Shown one piece after another: positions 11,010-21,152 of a DNA stretch of 64,000 bases. The stretch lies in assembly GCF_010093595.1 (NCBI RefSeq), contig NW_022985437.1:3380630-3444629 (forward strand), given 5' to 3'. The translations under genes were made by a program, and so were the position numbers. The notes beneath the pieces are model-generated. The model did not search any database. It worked only from the letters and a program-made list of their open reading frames with translations, and was not told the origin of the DNA. Every line of letters begins with the position of its first letter. Position 1 is the first letter of the stretch. This DNA comes from Mytilinidion resinicola (Eukaryota; Ascomycota; Dothideomycetes; Mytilinidiales; Mytilinidiaceae).

Positions 11010-12170
11010 ATGTCCACTCCTACTCCCAGCGGTCGGCCTCTCCTAACCCTCAGCCCTGAGCTCACCACGTACACTCCCCGATTCGACGCTGACATCTTTT
11101 CTAACAACCGTGCAAACATGGGCAACATGGGCAACACGGGGGTGCCCAAGAACCACAGACAGTCGAACAACCAGACTGCCGGACCCGCCATGTCCAGCAA
11201 CCACACGCAGCCGTCATACCAGATGCCTGACATCTTTGCCGACACGGCCATGGAACGCATAACCGTCGACAGCCCCTCCAACGCCAACCTCCGCGACGAC
11301 ATCGCCGCCCGCCTGAAATACACCATCAACTTCAAAGCCAACCGGCTCGGCTTCCGATCGCGCGACGGCTTCCACTACAACGTCACTGTCGAGACGACAT
11401 GGGCCGATCGCGACCTAGAGGCCCCGTTCTTCTCGACCCCAACACCGCTGACCTACGACCCCGACTGGCAACTACCCGCGGTGGCTAAAGTAGAGAGCAA
11501 TGCGTGGGAGGTCCGGGCCATCGTAACGGCCGAAATCCCCACACAGGACATGCTGGACCAGGCGCGGTGGGCAAAGCAAGGCTTGGTGGTCAATAGGGAC
11601 AGGGTAGTTGCGAAGTGCTGGGAGGAGGAGCTAAGGAGCTGGGAGAACCTTATCATAGGAGGCCGCGCTGTGCCCCCAACAACCACCAACACTACCGCAG
11701 ACGGCGACGCGAGGACCGATTCTGCGCACCCTGTGGGCCAACAGAAGCCCATTTGCACCATCCCAGGCCCCGCTTACGGCCTCCCGGTGGGCCTTGGCCC
11801 GGGAGAAATCACCCTCGGCGTGCTGGAGGGCGAGGAGGTGGTGCGGGGGCAGAGGTTCGCGGCGCCCCCGCACCTGCACGGCTTCCAGAGCGAGCGTGAG
11901 GCTCTAAAGGCGATGTACCACCTCGCGGTGGCCCATGAGAGGAGAACGGCCCCTGAGGAGGCGGCGGCGAAACGGGAGAGGGAGGCGGCGAGGCAGGTGG
12001 AGGAGCAGGCGAAGGAGGCGGAGGAGCAGGCGGCGGCGGAGAAGGAGAGGAGGAGGGAGAGGAAGAACCAGCTGGCGCGGGAGGCCAGGCTGAGGGCCCG
12101 CGAGGAGCGGGAGGCGAGCAGGGGAGGGAGGGGAAGGAGGGGTGGAAGGGGCCGGAGAGGGGCCGCGTAG
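11010..12170 (+). CDS. Orphan protein with charged coiled coil and RGG-like tail
   Basis: This is a single uninterrupted 386-codon ORF with an ATG at 11010 after a CA-rich leader. Residues 1-90 are Asn/Ser/Thr/Pro-rich and probably disordered, with a short MGNMGNTG repeat. Residues 90-210 look folded and contain several aromatic residues, but I recognise no family. Residues 290-365 are almost purely Glu/Ala/Arg/Lys and would form a charged coiled coil or single alpha-helix. The end is a Gly/Arg tail (GGRGRRGGRGRRG) typical of nucleic-acid or ribosome-associated proteins. The 3' part is far more GC-rich than its surroundings. Degenerate tandem arrays flank the gene on both sides. Its function is unknown. 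It is probably a real gene, given its length and the non-random charged tail. Confidence 0.6.
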   Translation: MSTPTPSGRPLLTLSPELTTYTPRFDADIFSNNRANMGNMGNTGVPKNHRQSNNQTAGPAMSSNHTQPSYQMPDIFADTAMERITVDSPSNANLRDDIAARLKYTINFKANRLGFRSRDGFHYNVTVETTWADRDLEAPFFSTPTPLTYDPDWQLPAVAKVESNAWEVRAIVTAEIPTQDMLDQARWAKQGLVVNRDRVVAKCWEEELRSWENLIIGGRAVPPTTTNTTADGDARTDSAHPVGQQKPICTIPGPAYGLPVGLGPGEITLGVLEGEEVVRGQRFAAPPHLHGFQSEREALKAMYHLAVAHERRTAPEEAAAKREREAARQVEEQAKEAEEQAAAEKERRRERKNQLAREARLRAREEREASRGGRGRRGGRGRRGAA

Positions 12171-12399
12171 GGGGCGAGCGGGTGGGCAAGTGAGCACACT
12201 TGCGGCGATTCTAGTGCCTCATCAGGCTTTTCATGGTTCTTCTGCCAATAGGGCGTAATGACACTCTTTGCTCTTCTTCTGTCAATCATCTATAATGTTG
12301 TTTTTATGAGTTCTTCTGTTAATAGAGTGTAGTGTGACTATTGGGAGTTCTTCTACGCATACTGTCAACTGATTAGACGCTTCTACTGCTGTGGCTTAA

Positions 12400-13110
12400 G
12401 AGCCTAATTTGGGACTTTTGGGCTGTAGTTTTGGGAGTACACACATCATACTCAGTCACTCCCGGCCTGTTCACTCTAGATGAACGCAAGATGTCAAATT
12501 TAGGAGCCTGCGAATTAGAACTGTGATACCACGACGTGAGCGCCTGGTTTGCGGCATGTTGAGTGCGGTTTTGGGGGCATGTGTACTACACTGGGCCACC
12601 CCCGGCCTATTCACTGTTCAAAAGCTCGTGATGTTAAACAATCGAGCATTCAAATCAGTCTTATGAACTGTCGTAGTTCGATCACCTATTTCAGGGCGTC
12701 TGGGCCGTGACTTTCGGAGGATGTACACTATACTGGGGGCCACCCCAGGCCTATCAGACCCTAACAAAGTCGGAATGTAAAGGACTGAAGCCTGTAAATT
12801 GAACTTGCGTTCTGCGGTAACTTATGCACGCGATCTAGGGCTTGTGTGGCGTGTATTTGGGGGCGAATGCATTAGGTTGAAGCACCTCTGGCCTATTGAA
12901 CTTAACAAAACTCAAGATGTAAAATTCCGGAAGCTGTAAATTAGGCAGTCTAGCGGACCAACTCTACATGAGAGTGTGTTTCAAGGCGAATAGACGGTGA
13001 TTTCTGGGGTTGCGTGCACACACTCAAGGCACCACTGGCCAAATAGAAATAAGTGAACTCATAATGTAAAAAGCGGGAGCCTGTCAATCAGACTCTATTC
13101 CTCTAGTCTT
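12400..13110. repeat. Degenerate tandem repeat, about 142-bp period, about five units
   Basis: A recurring module reads 'tttgggg(g)...gt(g)cacac(t)ac...ggccacccccggcctattca', then 'aaactc(a)(a)gatgtaaa', then 'gag(c)ctgtaaatt(a)ga'. The 'ccc(c/a)ggcct' anchors lie near 12461, 12601, 12744, 12885 and 13031, so spacing is 140-146 bp. Divergence between units is high. No frame stays open across it. The sequence is unrelated to the about 150-bp family at 9.4-10.2 kb, though the period is similar. Confidence 0.75.
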
Positions 13111-13335
13111 GTGCGCGGGCTTTCTACCTTATTGAAGACTCCCACAACCAATCGAAGTGTCTCGTGGAACAGTGTGCGATGTCAAGCTGCGCACGTCAAC
13201 CTGACACAAGTACCCTTCATTTCCCAATCTCCAGACACCGTCTCCTCCAGACTGCTTCACCTTCATGCAAGCGTCAATAAAAACATCTATTCCTCCCAGT
13301 CTCAGCGCTTCACGGGCCGAATATAACCCGAGATC

Positions 13336-15421
13336 ATGGACGGCATCAGCGCCGCGGCAAGCGTGGTGGCTGTATTCCAGCTTTCCAAACTACTGATGCA
13401 ATCCTGTATCGAATACTGCGAAGACTTTAAGAATGCGAAAGACGATTTGCGGCGTCTTCGACAAGCAGTGACGGAACTCCGCGACGCCCTCGAAGATTTG
13501 AAAGATATCTACGACACAGCGGACACTGTAGAGCTCTCTGCCCTTGCTCGATTGATGGAGAAAGATGGAATATTCGCGCAGTGCAAAACTGCAATGGAAG
13601 CTATCATGAAGGAGCTCGATGGCTTTACCGTGTCGAGCAAGGCATCCTCTGAACAGCTCCGCAAGTGTCTCAAGTGGCCTTTCAACAAAAAGAAGATGGA
13701 TGAGAAGATTGAGGCTCTACAAAAGCATCGTAATGCAATTCAACTTGCATTAGCTTCAGACCAACTGTAAGTCGAGCATTACTGGGCCCGTGATAGCCTG
13801 AGTTGACATTTTTAGATCGGTAACGTTATCCACTGAGGCCCACGTCCTCGCCATGCGCGCCGATACGGTAACACAACAAGCCATGGAATTTCGCGAAAAG
13901 ATATTGAGATGGCTCCCGGGCGCTGATACATCCTCGAATTATCAGGCGGCTCAAGAACAACACCACAAGGGAACGTGCAGTTGGCTATTTGGGACGCCGG
14001 AGTATCGTGAGTGGAAAAGTTCACCGCGTACTTTTCTATGGCTTTATGGCATCCCTGGTTGCGGAAAGACTGTTATGAGTTCTACAGTCATCCCTGACCT
14101 CAATGGAAAATACGAGCCTCAGAACATCCCAATCGTGACCTACTTTTATTTCAGCTTTGGTTCGAAAAGAGACGGAACGAACTTCCTTGCGTCTCTCATA
14201 CAACAACTGCTAAGCCAGTCGAGAGATTACCAGTTTCCGGAAGAACTGAGGCAACTATATCGTCGAAAACAAGACGGGAACGCAGCTCCCAGCTCGAAAG
14301 ATCTGGTCCCAATTTTGAAAATCATATTGGAGTCATTCTCACGTATCGGCTTGGACGTTTTCGTCATCATAGATGGCTTGGACGAGTGCCCTAAAGGCGA
14401 CACTAGGAATGCAGTACTTGGGCACCTCAATTCCGTGGCTGCGTTCGACTGCAATTGCTTGCACCTTCTTGTAGCAAGTCGACCGGAGCACGATATCAAG
14501 AAAGCCCTGGAGCCGTTACTCACATTCAAGCCTCTCTCAATTGACGAGATCCACGTTCGATCTGACGTCGCCTTGTATGTGCAACACGAGATTTCTGATG
14601 ACCCCAAATTGAGAAAGTGGGAGGGCAAACTGGCACGGGAAATTGTGTTAACGTTGGTAGAGAAATCTAATGGCATGTGAGTATCCTTTCAAGGTGTCTG
14701 ACTATTCCAAGAGTTGCTTACTAACATGTGCTCTATTGATTGAAGGTTTCGTTGGGTATACTGCCAACTCGTCGAACTTCGTAAATGCAAATCACCAGCC
14801 AAGCTGAAGAAAGCATTGCAAACGCTTCCACAGACTCTGGACGAAACATACACCCGAATTCTAGACAACATGGATGAGGATGACAGAGAAATTACCCAAA
14901 GAGCGTTGGCATGGCTAGCGTTCAAGTTAGACTCGCATAATCTAACTTTAGAGGTACTGGCCGAGGCAGCTGTGGTAGAGACGTCACAAGATGTGCCCTT
15001 TGATCTGGATAACCGATTGCAAGACCCAGAAGGGGATATTTGCGAGATACTTGGAAGCCTAATTGTGCTCGACCAAAGCGCTGAAAAGAAGACCGTTATC
15101 CGCCTCGCACACTTCATTGTCAAGGAGTATCTACTATCGGAAAGAAGTGTTAAATACGGCATTACTGAGCAGTGTGCTCACGCATGCATAGCTCGAGCGG
15201 GGATTTCTTATCTCAGAAGTCTGTGCCGGTTGATCAAAACCCCCGGAGACTGGATGAATCATAGTTCATCCTTTCCCCTTTTACCGTACCTAACAAACTA
15301 CCTCATGGGCGATAACCGGCATATTGTGCGCGGACATCAAGAAAGCTGCCCGGGATTAACATCACTCTTCATGGATCTTTTGCACTCTCCAGAGGTTTAC
15401 AAGACACTTGTCAGGTTGTGA
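13336..15421 (+). CDS. NACHT-domain STAND (NLR-like) protein
   Basis: Three exons: 13336-13766, 13816-14676 and 14746-15421. The introns are 13767-13815 (GTAAGT...TTTAG) and 14677-14745 (GTGAGT, TACTAAC branch point, GAAG). The spliced protein is 655 aa. Residues 1-140 form the helical N-terminal domain seen on many fungal NLR-like proteins (starts MDGISAAASVVAVFQLSKLL). The NACHT domain has Walker A GIPGCGKT near residues 222-229 and Walker B VFVIIDGLDECP near 325-336, then helical NACHT-associated sequence with the conserved RWVYCQL and LAHFIVKEYL segments. Such proteins act as signalling ATPases in non-self recognition or regulated cell death. The sensor repeats are missing from this reading frame; ankyrin repeats begin 120 bp downstream after a stop, so this may be a truncated gene. 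Confidence 0.88.
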
Positions 15422-15570
15422 AGAGGCAGTTCTGTGTTGATTTGAAGAGGCATAAGGCCCGTATATATAGCCCCTGAAAAGGGGGGGTTTACTCCCCTGT
15501 TCCCCCTTGTTACGGATATGGAAGGATGTAACGCCACTGACACGCTAGTAGTGGCAACCTGAGTACACTA
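15422..15570. other. Interruption between NACHT and ankyrin parts, possible element fragment
   Basis: This 149-bp stretch has stops in the needed frame. It includes a G-run next to a C-run (cccctgaaaagggggg), a small hairpin GTTAC...GTAAC near 15510-15532, and 'tacggat', whose complement recurs at 15576. It could be a poor-consensus intron or a fragment of an inserted LTR-type element; I cannot decide. Confidence 0.35.
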
Positions 15571-16512
15571 GTGGAATCCGTAGAAGTAATTGCTCTCTTC
15601 GATCCCCGTGAGCTTGAGTTTTATCCATCAGACACAAACTACATAGTTCATTCAGCCTCCAGCTGGGGCTACACAGAGGTAGTGAGGGCGCTGCTGGAAG
15701 ATGGCCAAAATCCCACCAGAGCTACGCCCAACAACGGGCAAACTGCCTTACATTGTGCTGCGTCCTTTGCTAAAGAAGACGTAGTAAAGATTCTGCTCGA
15801 ATATGACGTTCAGATCGATGCCAGGAATGCGGACAGGTACACACCTCTTTGTTGTCTTGTTCACCTTTCGCAAATTTCCCATCAGCCTGCCACTGCCAGA
15901 TTGGCAACCGCCCGACTTCTCATCGGCCACGGGGCGGATTTCAAAGCCAGGCGCGGCGATCTTTCCATTTTCGAGAATGCAGCTGGGAACGGATTGATTG
16001 ACATAGTTCAACTCCTGATACAGAAAGGACTGAATGTGAACGAAAAGTCTCCCAAGCGGAAAACTACGCCTCTCTTCTGGGCTATTACTAGGCACCAAAA
16101 AGAGACAGTAAAGTTGCTTCCAGATCATGGCGCCGAGACGGATTGTGAAACCTTATTGGGAGAAACACTCTTCATGGCCGCCTGCAGTCAAGTCGATGTT
16201 GAGATAATTGCCATGCTACTCGAACATGGCGCTTCCCCGAAAAGACTCATGGAAGATGGGTCGACGGTCTTGCACAGCCTACGTAACAATATGGGAACAG
16301 CGTTAACCGTATATACGCACTTTCATCTCGGTTCGCTTAAGTCTACGATTCGGCTTTTGATAAAACACGGCGTGGATGTCCAGGCTAAGAATGACAAAGG
16401 ACAAACTGCTTTGGACTTGTTTCGCCGATGGGATGATAAGGCTGTTGTAGAAGACGTGGAGCGGATCCTGATTCAGGGATCGACGGAGGAAGGCCTAGTT
16501 ATTGAAGAATGA
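15541..16512 (+). CDS. Ankyrin-repeat ORF, probably the detached C-terminus of the NACHT gene
   Basis: The frame is open from 15541 to the stop at 16512, without a good ATG near its beginning. About seven ankyrin repeats are readable, for example NGQTALHCAASFAKEDVVKI, TTPLFWAITRHQKETVKLL and KGQTALDLFRRW, with typical LLxxGAD-like turns. Ankyrin repeats are the usual C-terminal sensor of NACHT proteins in this group of fungi, and the ORF follows directly on the same strand. I therefore read it as the 3' part of one NLR gene, joined by an intron I cannot define or separated by a disabling insertion. It could also be an independently expressed gene with an upstream start. Confidence 0.7.
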   Translation, partial: HASSGNLSTLVESVEVIALFDPRELEFYPSDTNYIVHSASSWGYTEVVRALLEDGQNPTRATPNNGQTALHCAASFAKEDVVKILLEYDVQIDARNADRYTPLCCLVHLSQISHQPATARLATARLLIGHGADFKARRGDLSIFENAAGNGLIDIVQLLIQKGLNVNEKSPKRKTTPLFWAITRHQKETVKLLPDHGAETDCETLLGETLFMAACSQVDVEIIAMLLEHGASPKRLMEDGSTVLHSLRNNMGTALTVYTHFHLGSLKSTIRLLIKHGVDVQAKNDKGQTALDLFRRWDDKAVVEDVERILIQGSTEEGLVIEE

Positions 16513-18150
16513 AGAGTCTTGTCATCTGGAACGCTCACTCGATCAAACCTGAAATCACTCCTCGCTTAAGTAACTAATCAAAGTATTTTGCCATAAATTT
16601 CATTCAGAACTGCTTTATCATGAGCCGATAAGCTCACTGACAGGGCCATAATCTGTGCTATGGTTTCATTAGTCTTTCATTTGATGCTTTTCTTTGGGCA
16701 TGAGTTTCTTATATCCAAGCCAGAACATCTCTTAGGGCATCGTAGTAGACTCGAAGAGATTAGGTTAGGTTGACTTTCATTCAGATATGGGGCAATGGTT
16801 ACTCGAAAGTTTACCAAATCGGATTTCACAGTGAGCGAAAGCTTTACATGGTTGTCTATGAAAAAGCAGAGTCCCGGCATGCTTGTGTTCTCCAACAAGA
16901 CTTTTCGTTGAATATACTGCTACGTCCGACCCCCTGAGGTATACTCGGAATCGCTGAATTTATTGCCATTCACTTTTTGCTTAGCACTCAAATCGGGTTC
17001 CAAACACTCGGGCCGCTTCACTATTGCTCGTCACATAGGATATTCGTCTTTTCCGTGAGCTAGTCTTCGAAATTATTACGATACTCATCTTCAAGATCTC
17101 TAGCGGGTTGGCAAGTGCCTCATATCTCGAATGTGGTCTTCAGCAACTGGTTCAAGAAGGAACTCATCTCATGACCCCGTCTTTTCGGCGCACGGCGGCC
17201 CACAGGAGTTACGACACGACTCGGAACGGTGAGAATGGTTGTCAATCTGGATGAGGGCAGCCTTTCGACTCATCCACACTTGCATTATTTCATCCTCGAC
17301 TGGTAATTGTACAATTCCTCGTTATAAGCATCCGTAAACTCCTTTACCGCTGTGTGAGAAGCTTCGTATTATTTTCAGCATCCCTAGCAAGAGAGAAGTT
17401 CGGCACTTTGGACAACTAGTAACCTCGCGAGGCTACCCCAACAGCGACAACACGGTATAGGCAGATAGGAAGTGTATCCGCTGCCCCCGATTTATGTTAG
17501 TACATTAAAGCCCCGCAAACCGTCGCAGGAAATCGTACGGTTATCTATGGCAAGGTACTGTAGCTACAGTGAACTTTTCCATGTTATCGGTGTCGATGAT
17601 CGATTGATGGCGTCTTACCAAGAACTCTATTGAATTGTCAACAAACCCTTGGAAGTTGATGCCCCAGCGAAAGCTGGTGTTCCAGTTCTTGCTCTGTTAG
17701 TGAGCGTGGTTGACTCGTTTCGTCGACAATATCCTTGAATTCGGTATTCTACAACTTTACTGAAGGAAGTTGTAGCTATAAAGAGTCCAGGGTACCAAGA
17801 TAATGGCAAGACGACAATCCCTTTGTGTGCACGTGACGATTCTCAAAGGTTTGAACATTGGTTTCAGCAGCAGGTCGGCATGGCAAAGTTACTCGAGGCA
17901 AACGGATCGATTGCTTGATTGGCATTCGTCGTTAGCGATGGTAACAGAACTTCCTCGAATGTGCGACGTGGTGGAAGATACGCGTTAGTTCGGGAATCCT
18001 GGAGATGAAAGCAGGCTTGTGGGAACACTCCAGCCCTCGGCCCCGCGGCCGACTCGGAGTCTCAAGCACTTACGAGCTATTGAAAATAGGTTCAAGAAAA
18101 CACCAGATCTCTCTACATACATATCAGCCTGCCCTGGAGTTTATGCTTCT
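16513..18150. other. Gene-poor stretch, no gene recognised
   Basis: About 1.6 kb without an ORF above 75 codons that I trust. Base composition is ordinary, not AT-rich, so it does not look RIP-mutated. I see no repeat or RNA gene. Confidence 0.5.
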
Positions 18151-18197
18151 ACAATGTTTGTAAGCGTTTCCTTGCCATCTTCTACAGACATAAAAAG
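18151..18197 (+). promoter_or_regulatory. Putative promoter of paralogue 1 (CAATGTTTGT motif plus TATA box)
   Basis: CAATGTTTGTAAGCGTTTCCTT is followed about 38 bp later by ATAAAAAG. The same pair occurs upstream of paralogue 3 at 20550-20588. Conservation between two duplicated genes whose spacers have otherwise diverged suggests a core promoter. Confidence 0.5.
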
Positions 18198-18237
18198 GCG
18201 GCAGTGTACGCCCATCACGACTCAACCAACTTCCTGA

Positions 18238-18817
18238 CCCAGTAACACGTTGATACAGTCCACCGCCATCCGCAAGATAGAGCATCACACGGGAGATTTG
18301 AATGGTGGCTCAAATTCCGGCATCATCGACCTTATTGAACGTACGTGTCCGTACTCCATCGCCTCCTCCAATTTAAGATCTTGCATGACCCAGATAATAT
18401 TTAGGTATCGTAGGCGCCCTACGCAACGACTGGAACTGCATTTTCGCCGTAACTGCGCGAAATCCGCTGACCAGCGAATACACCGCCTCGGTGGTGCGAT
18501 ACGATCCTGATGATATGAACCACGATGAAGTGAAGGAGCTGGTATTCTACGAACGGCCAGTGCCTGGCGCAACGAGAGAAGAGACATTGAAAAATTTGCT
18601 GTATAAAGTGGAAGCGGACCTCTGGGAGGCACAACAACGTACTCGTGAGAGGGAAGCGGGGGAGGGGGATCATGAACTGTATGAGGACGCCACTGACGAG
18701 GATAAAATGAAGGAGGATACGACGGTTGAAGATCGGGCGACTCGAACAAATTCTGCAAAGCGAAGAAAGCTAGAAGAGGCTACGGGGTCAAAATCAGGGG
18801 ACAGAGCTAAGAGATAG
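18238..18817 (+). pseudogene. Small two-exon orphan paralogue, copy 1 (start codon not found)
   Basis: Exon 1 is about 18238-18340, the intron 18341-18404 (GTACGT...TTTAG), and exon 2 18405-18817. Splicing gives an open frame leading to FAVTARNPLTSEYTASVVRY, which aligns with the KYTAAVIEQ / KYSAAVVCRQ block of copies 2 and 4, and then to GATREETLKNLLYKVEADLW, equivalent to their KSREEALWVLLEEMEEKVW block. The tail is acidic and then Lys/Arg-rich. Exon 1 has a stop at 18235-18237 and no in-frame ATG. Where an ATG is expected (by analogy with copy 3) there is ATA, so the start may be lost, or a further 5' exon exists. Function is unknown. Confidence 0.55.
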
Positions 18818-19500
18818 GCCCCTCTCATTCACATGGGGCGGGTTGACCAATTTGAAATCAACGATTTAATGCTAGGCATCTCACGTACATACACGCCTGG
18901 GAGATAAGTTGGGGTACTCCCATTGGCTTCTCAAACTTCAAAACGATGTGAAGGTGGACGCAGTGGAAATCAAACTACCTTTGGGCTAGTTTAAATATCT
19001 GCTAGCTAACGTGCTCTTGATAGTGATATCGAGCGAACAAGACTGGAAGTTGTGCAGTGGTATATCTGTGTACCCAAACTTATGACGCCGTCATGTAACA
19101 CAGGCCCCGATCTGAAGTGAACTCGTTCGATCCTTCTTTCCAATGCGGCCCATATTCCGCGGGAAGTAGAGAGCCGCGGGAAGTAGAGAGAGTCACTAGT
19201 CCTGTTTGGCGATTTATAGATCTACACAGGGAGGCGGCACGCTCGTTTTACTCAGACATAACGTTGCATCACCGAAAACCATGGAAAGGCTGGGATGTGT
19301 TTATTATTTGAGCCAGACATATCTTTCCAGGAAACTTACCAACCACCTCCAGAATGTACTTTCATCTGTCATGTTTGCACGTGGCTGCTCCGTCAGCAGC
19401 ATATAGAGCATCCCTAATTTCCTAGCTACCCAGGATCAAAACACCGCTCTCCAATCTCTTGCCGGTTTCCAAGCATTTACAAAACGCAAATCCGCCTGCA
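18818..19500. other. Spacer between paralogues 1 and 2
   Basis: It contains one unit of the about 150-bp repeat (18945-19085) and a perfect 17-bp tandem duplication, CCGCGGGAAGTAGAGAG, at 19157-19173 and 19174-19190. No other gene is recognised. Confidence 0.5.
18945..19085. repeat. Single dispersed unit of the about 150-bp repeat
   Basis: The order of sub-blocks matches the array at 9.4-10.2 kb: 'gacgcagtgg', 'ctttgggctagt', 'tgatagtgatatcgagcgaacaaga', 'gtatatctgtgtaccc'. It lies 9 kb from the array, so the family is dispersed as well as tandem. Confidence 0.6.
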
Positions 19501-20120
19501 ATGAGTACACCATCAAGCACCACGACATCATCGTCAGGAACTTTGCGCGCATCATCCTCCCTAGTAATTTCAGAGATCAGCGAGTGCTCAGCGACGAGTA
19601 GGATCGTGAGACCACCAGTGAACTATATGTACATGCACATCCATTACCACATCGAATGTACGTATCACGCTAAGCCGCCTAGTTAAACTGATAGATTTGG
19701 CTTTTTAATAGAGCATGACTAATGCTGATCAACACGCACACAGCTACCGTGATGGCGCTGGGACACAATCACAGTAAGATCTTTACCGTGACTGCACACG
19801 ACCCTGTCACCGACGGCCAACTTCCGAATCGAAAGTACACTGCCGCAGTCATTGAACAGATCGGAAAGAAGAAGACTGACCCAAGCGGCACGGGGGTGAA
19901 CGTCCTCTACGAACCTTATTACGGGAAGTCAAGAGAAGAGGCGCTTTGGGTGTTGTTGGAAGAGATGGAAGAGAAGGTATGGGATGTGCTGCACCCAGAG
20001 AGGAGGACGTGGGATACGAAGATCGGTGATGGAGACGTGGATGCAGGGGAGATGGACACCCAGAGCGTGGATGATCCTGAGATGAGGGAAGGAGAAGGCG
20101 AAGACTGGAATCGATCTTGA
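19501..20120 (+). CDS. Small two-exon orphan paralogue, copy 2 (best-preserved member)
   Basis: Exon 1 is 19501-19657, the intron 19658-19743 (GTACGT, GACTAAT branch region, ACACAG), and exon 2 19744-20120; the product is 177 aa. The N-terminus is Ser/Thr-rich (about 40 residues). Next come MYMHIHYHIE just before the intron, FTVTAHDPVTDGQLPNRKYTAAV, YYGKSREEALWVLLEEMEEK and WDVLHP, then an acidic tail. The intron interrupts the codon after HIE, exactly as in copies 3 and 4. The stop at 20118-20120 is followed by 33 open in-frame codons with an acidic Ser repeat. No signal peptide or known domain is seen. The family is unrecognised; the HIE-intron-AVxx-KSRxEAL-ME-W-LHP pattern defines it here. 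Confidence 0.72.
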
Positions 20121-20219
20121 GAGGCAAGCGAGGAGGAAACGTCGAGTGAGGAGGAAATGTCGAGCGAGGACGAAACGTCGAGCGAGCGGCTAGATATCAA
20201 GCAGAAGGTGGATGGATGA
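20121..20219 (+). other. In-frame acidic extension behind the TGA of copy 2
   Basis: The same frame stays open after TGA for 32 codons and a second TGA. It contains three imperfect 18-bp repeats encoding (E)EETSS-like units between about 20130 and 20185. Either the TGA is a recent nonsense change (CGA to TGA fits RIP-type C-to-T), or it is readthrough, or a chance open frame. Confidence 0.45.
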
Positions 20220-20549
20220 GACTTGATAGGACTGGCGGGAAGGGGCTCTGGAAAAGATACATGGAGCGAACTTCTAAAGGCCAATCTCGGCATTTATGGC
20301 CCCTCGCCTTCTTGTTCAACCAGAAAACAGGAGACTTTGATTTAGCTAAGAAGAAGATGAGTTGAATGTAAACTCCGCAGAGTTGATCATTGTTCACCGA
20401 TGACTCCGTGAATTGAGAGATGACAGGCTGGACATGGCGCTACACTTCCGACAAACGACCCGCCCCCAGCGTTATCGACTGAGGTACAACCAGACACTTC
20501 GGCACTTACCGCGAATCATCCATTTGCTTCTCGCCATGTGGTGTACACT

Positions 20550-20588
20550 CAATGTTTGTGAAAGTTTCCTGCTCGTGAATATAAAAAG
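20550..20588 (+). promoter_or_regulatory. Putative promoter of paralogue 3 (CAATGTTTGT motif plus TATA box)
   Basis: CAATGTTTGTGAAAGTTTCCT is followed by ATAAAAAG about 31 bp downstream and by the ATG about 137 bp further on. It matches the element before paralogue 1. Confidence 0.5.
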
Positions 20589-20724
20589 AGCTCCCGAAAG
20601 CTCAATCCCTCAGAATCACACACCGCACAGGATTCCCCTTTCCATCTCTCATGGCACACTGTAATGAACATTGCAATAAGCCTCGCCCCCAGAATCTTCC
20701 ACGGCTGGATCGTTAAGAAACATC

Positions 20725-21152
20725 ATGTCGCCCCACTCTCATAACAACGGCACAACCCTAGCGACATCCATTTTGTCTGGGTTGACGGAGTTGAAGTTAC
20801 ACATCGAGTGTATGTAGAAGGATTTTCAACCTAACCAAAGCTTTCTAACTCGATGTTGCTAACGCTCCGGAATAGCCATCGCATCATTTCTCAGACACGA
20901 CTACTCGAGTATTTAGACGATGACTGCATGCGATCTGAATCCTAGCAGCGAAGGGAGGAGGTATTCAACCGTCGTCGTCCGCCGAGAGCAAGGAGTTGTG
21001 GGCCCAGGCGTGCCAGCGGACACCATCTTTGGGCCAAAACATGGAGGATCGCGAGAACAGGCTCTTTGGCATTGCTGACCATGATGGAGGGCAGACTGTG
21101 GGAGGCTCTGCATCCCATAGAGCAGACCCAGACCGGCGGAGGACGAGTTTGA
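20725..21152 (+). pseudogene. Small two-exon orphan paralogue, copy 3 (frameshifted)
   Basis: Exon 1 is 20725-20809 (ATG, ends HIE plus one base) and the intron 20810-20875 (GTATGT...AATAG). Exon 2 then hits a stop near 20914 unless one base is skipped. After the shift the family block TACDLNPSSEGRRYSTVVV and the GGSREQALW block are readable. A second one-base shift is needed to reach the LLTMMEGRLWEALHP block, which then runs to a stop at 21152. Two frameshifts in a short exon make it a pseudogene. The promoter motif and TATA box are still present. Confidence 0.75.

Noticed and set aside
11774..12289. Ser/Pro- or Leu-rich minus-strand ORFs under the orphan gene
   Set aside because: They are the complement of the Glu/Arg/Ala helix; bias alone keeps them open.
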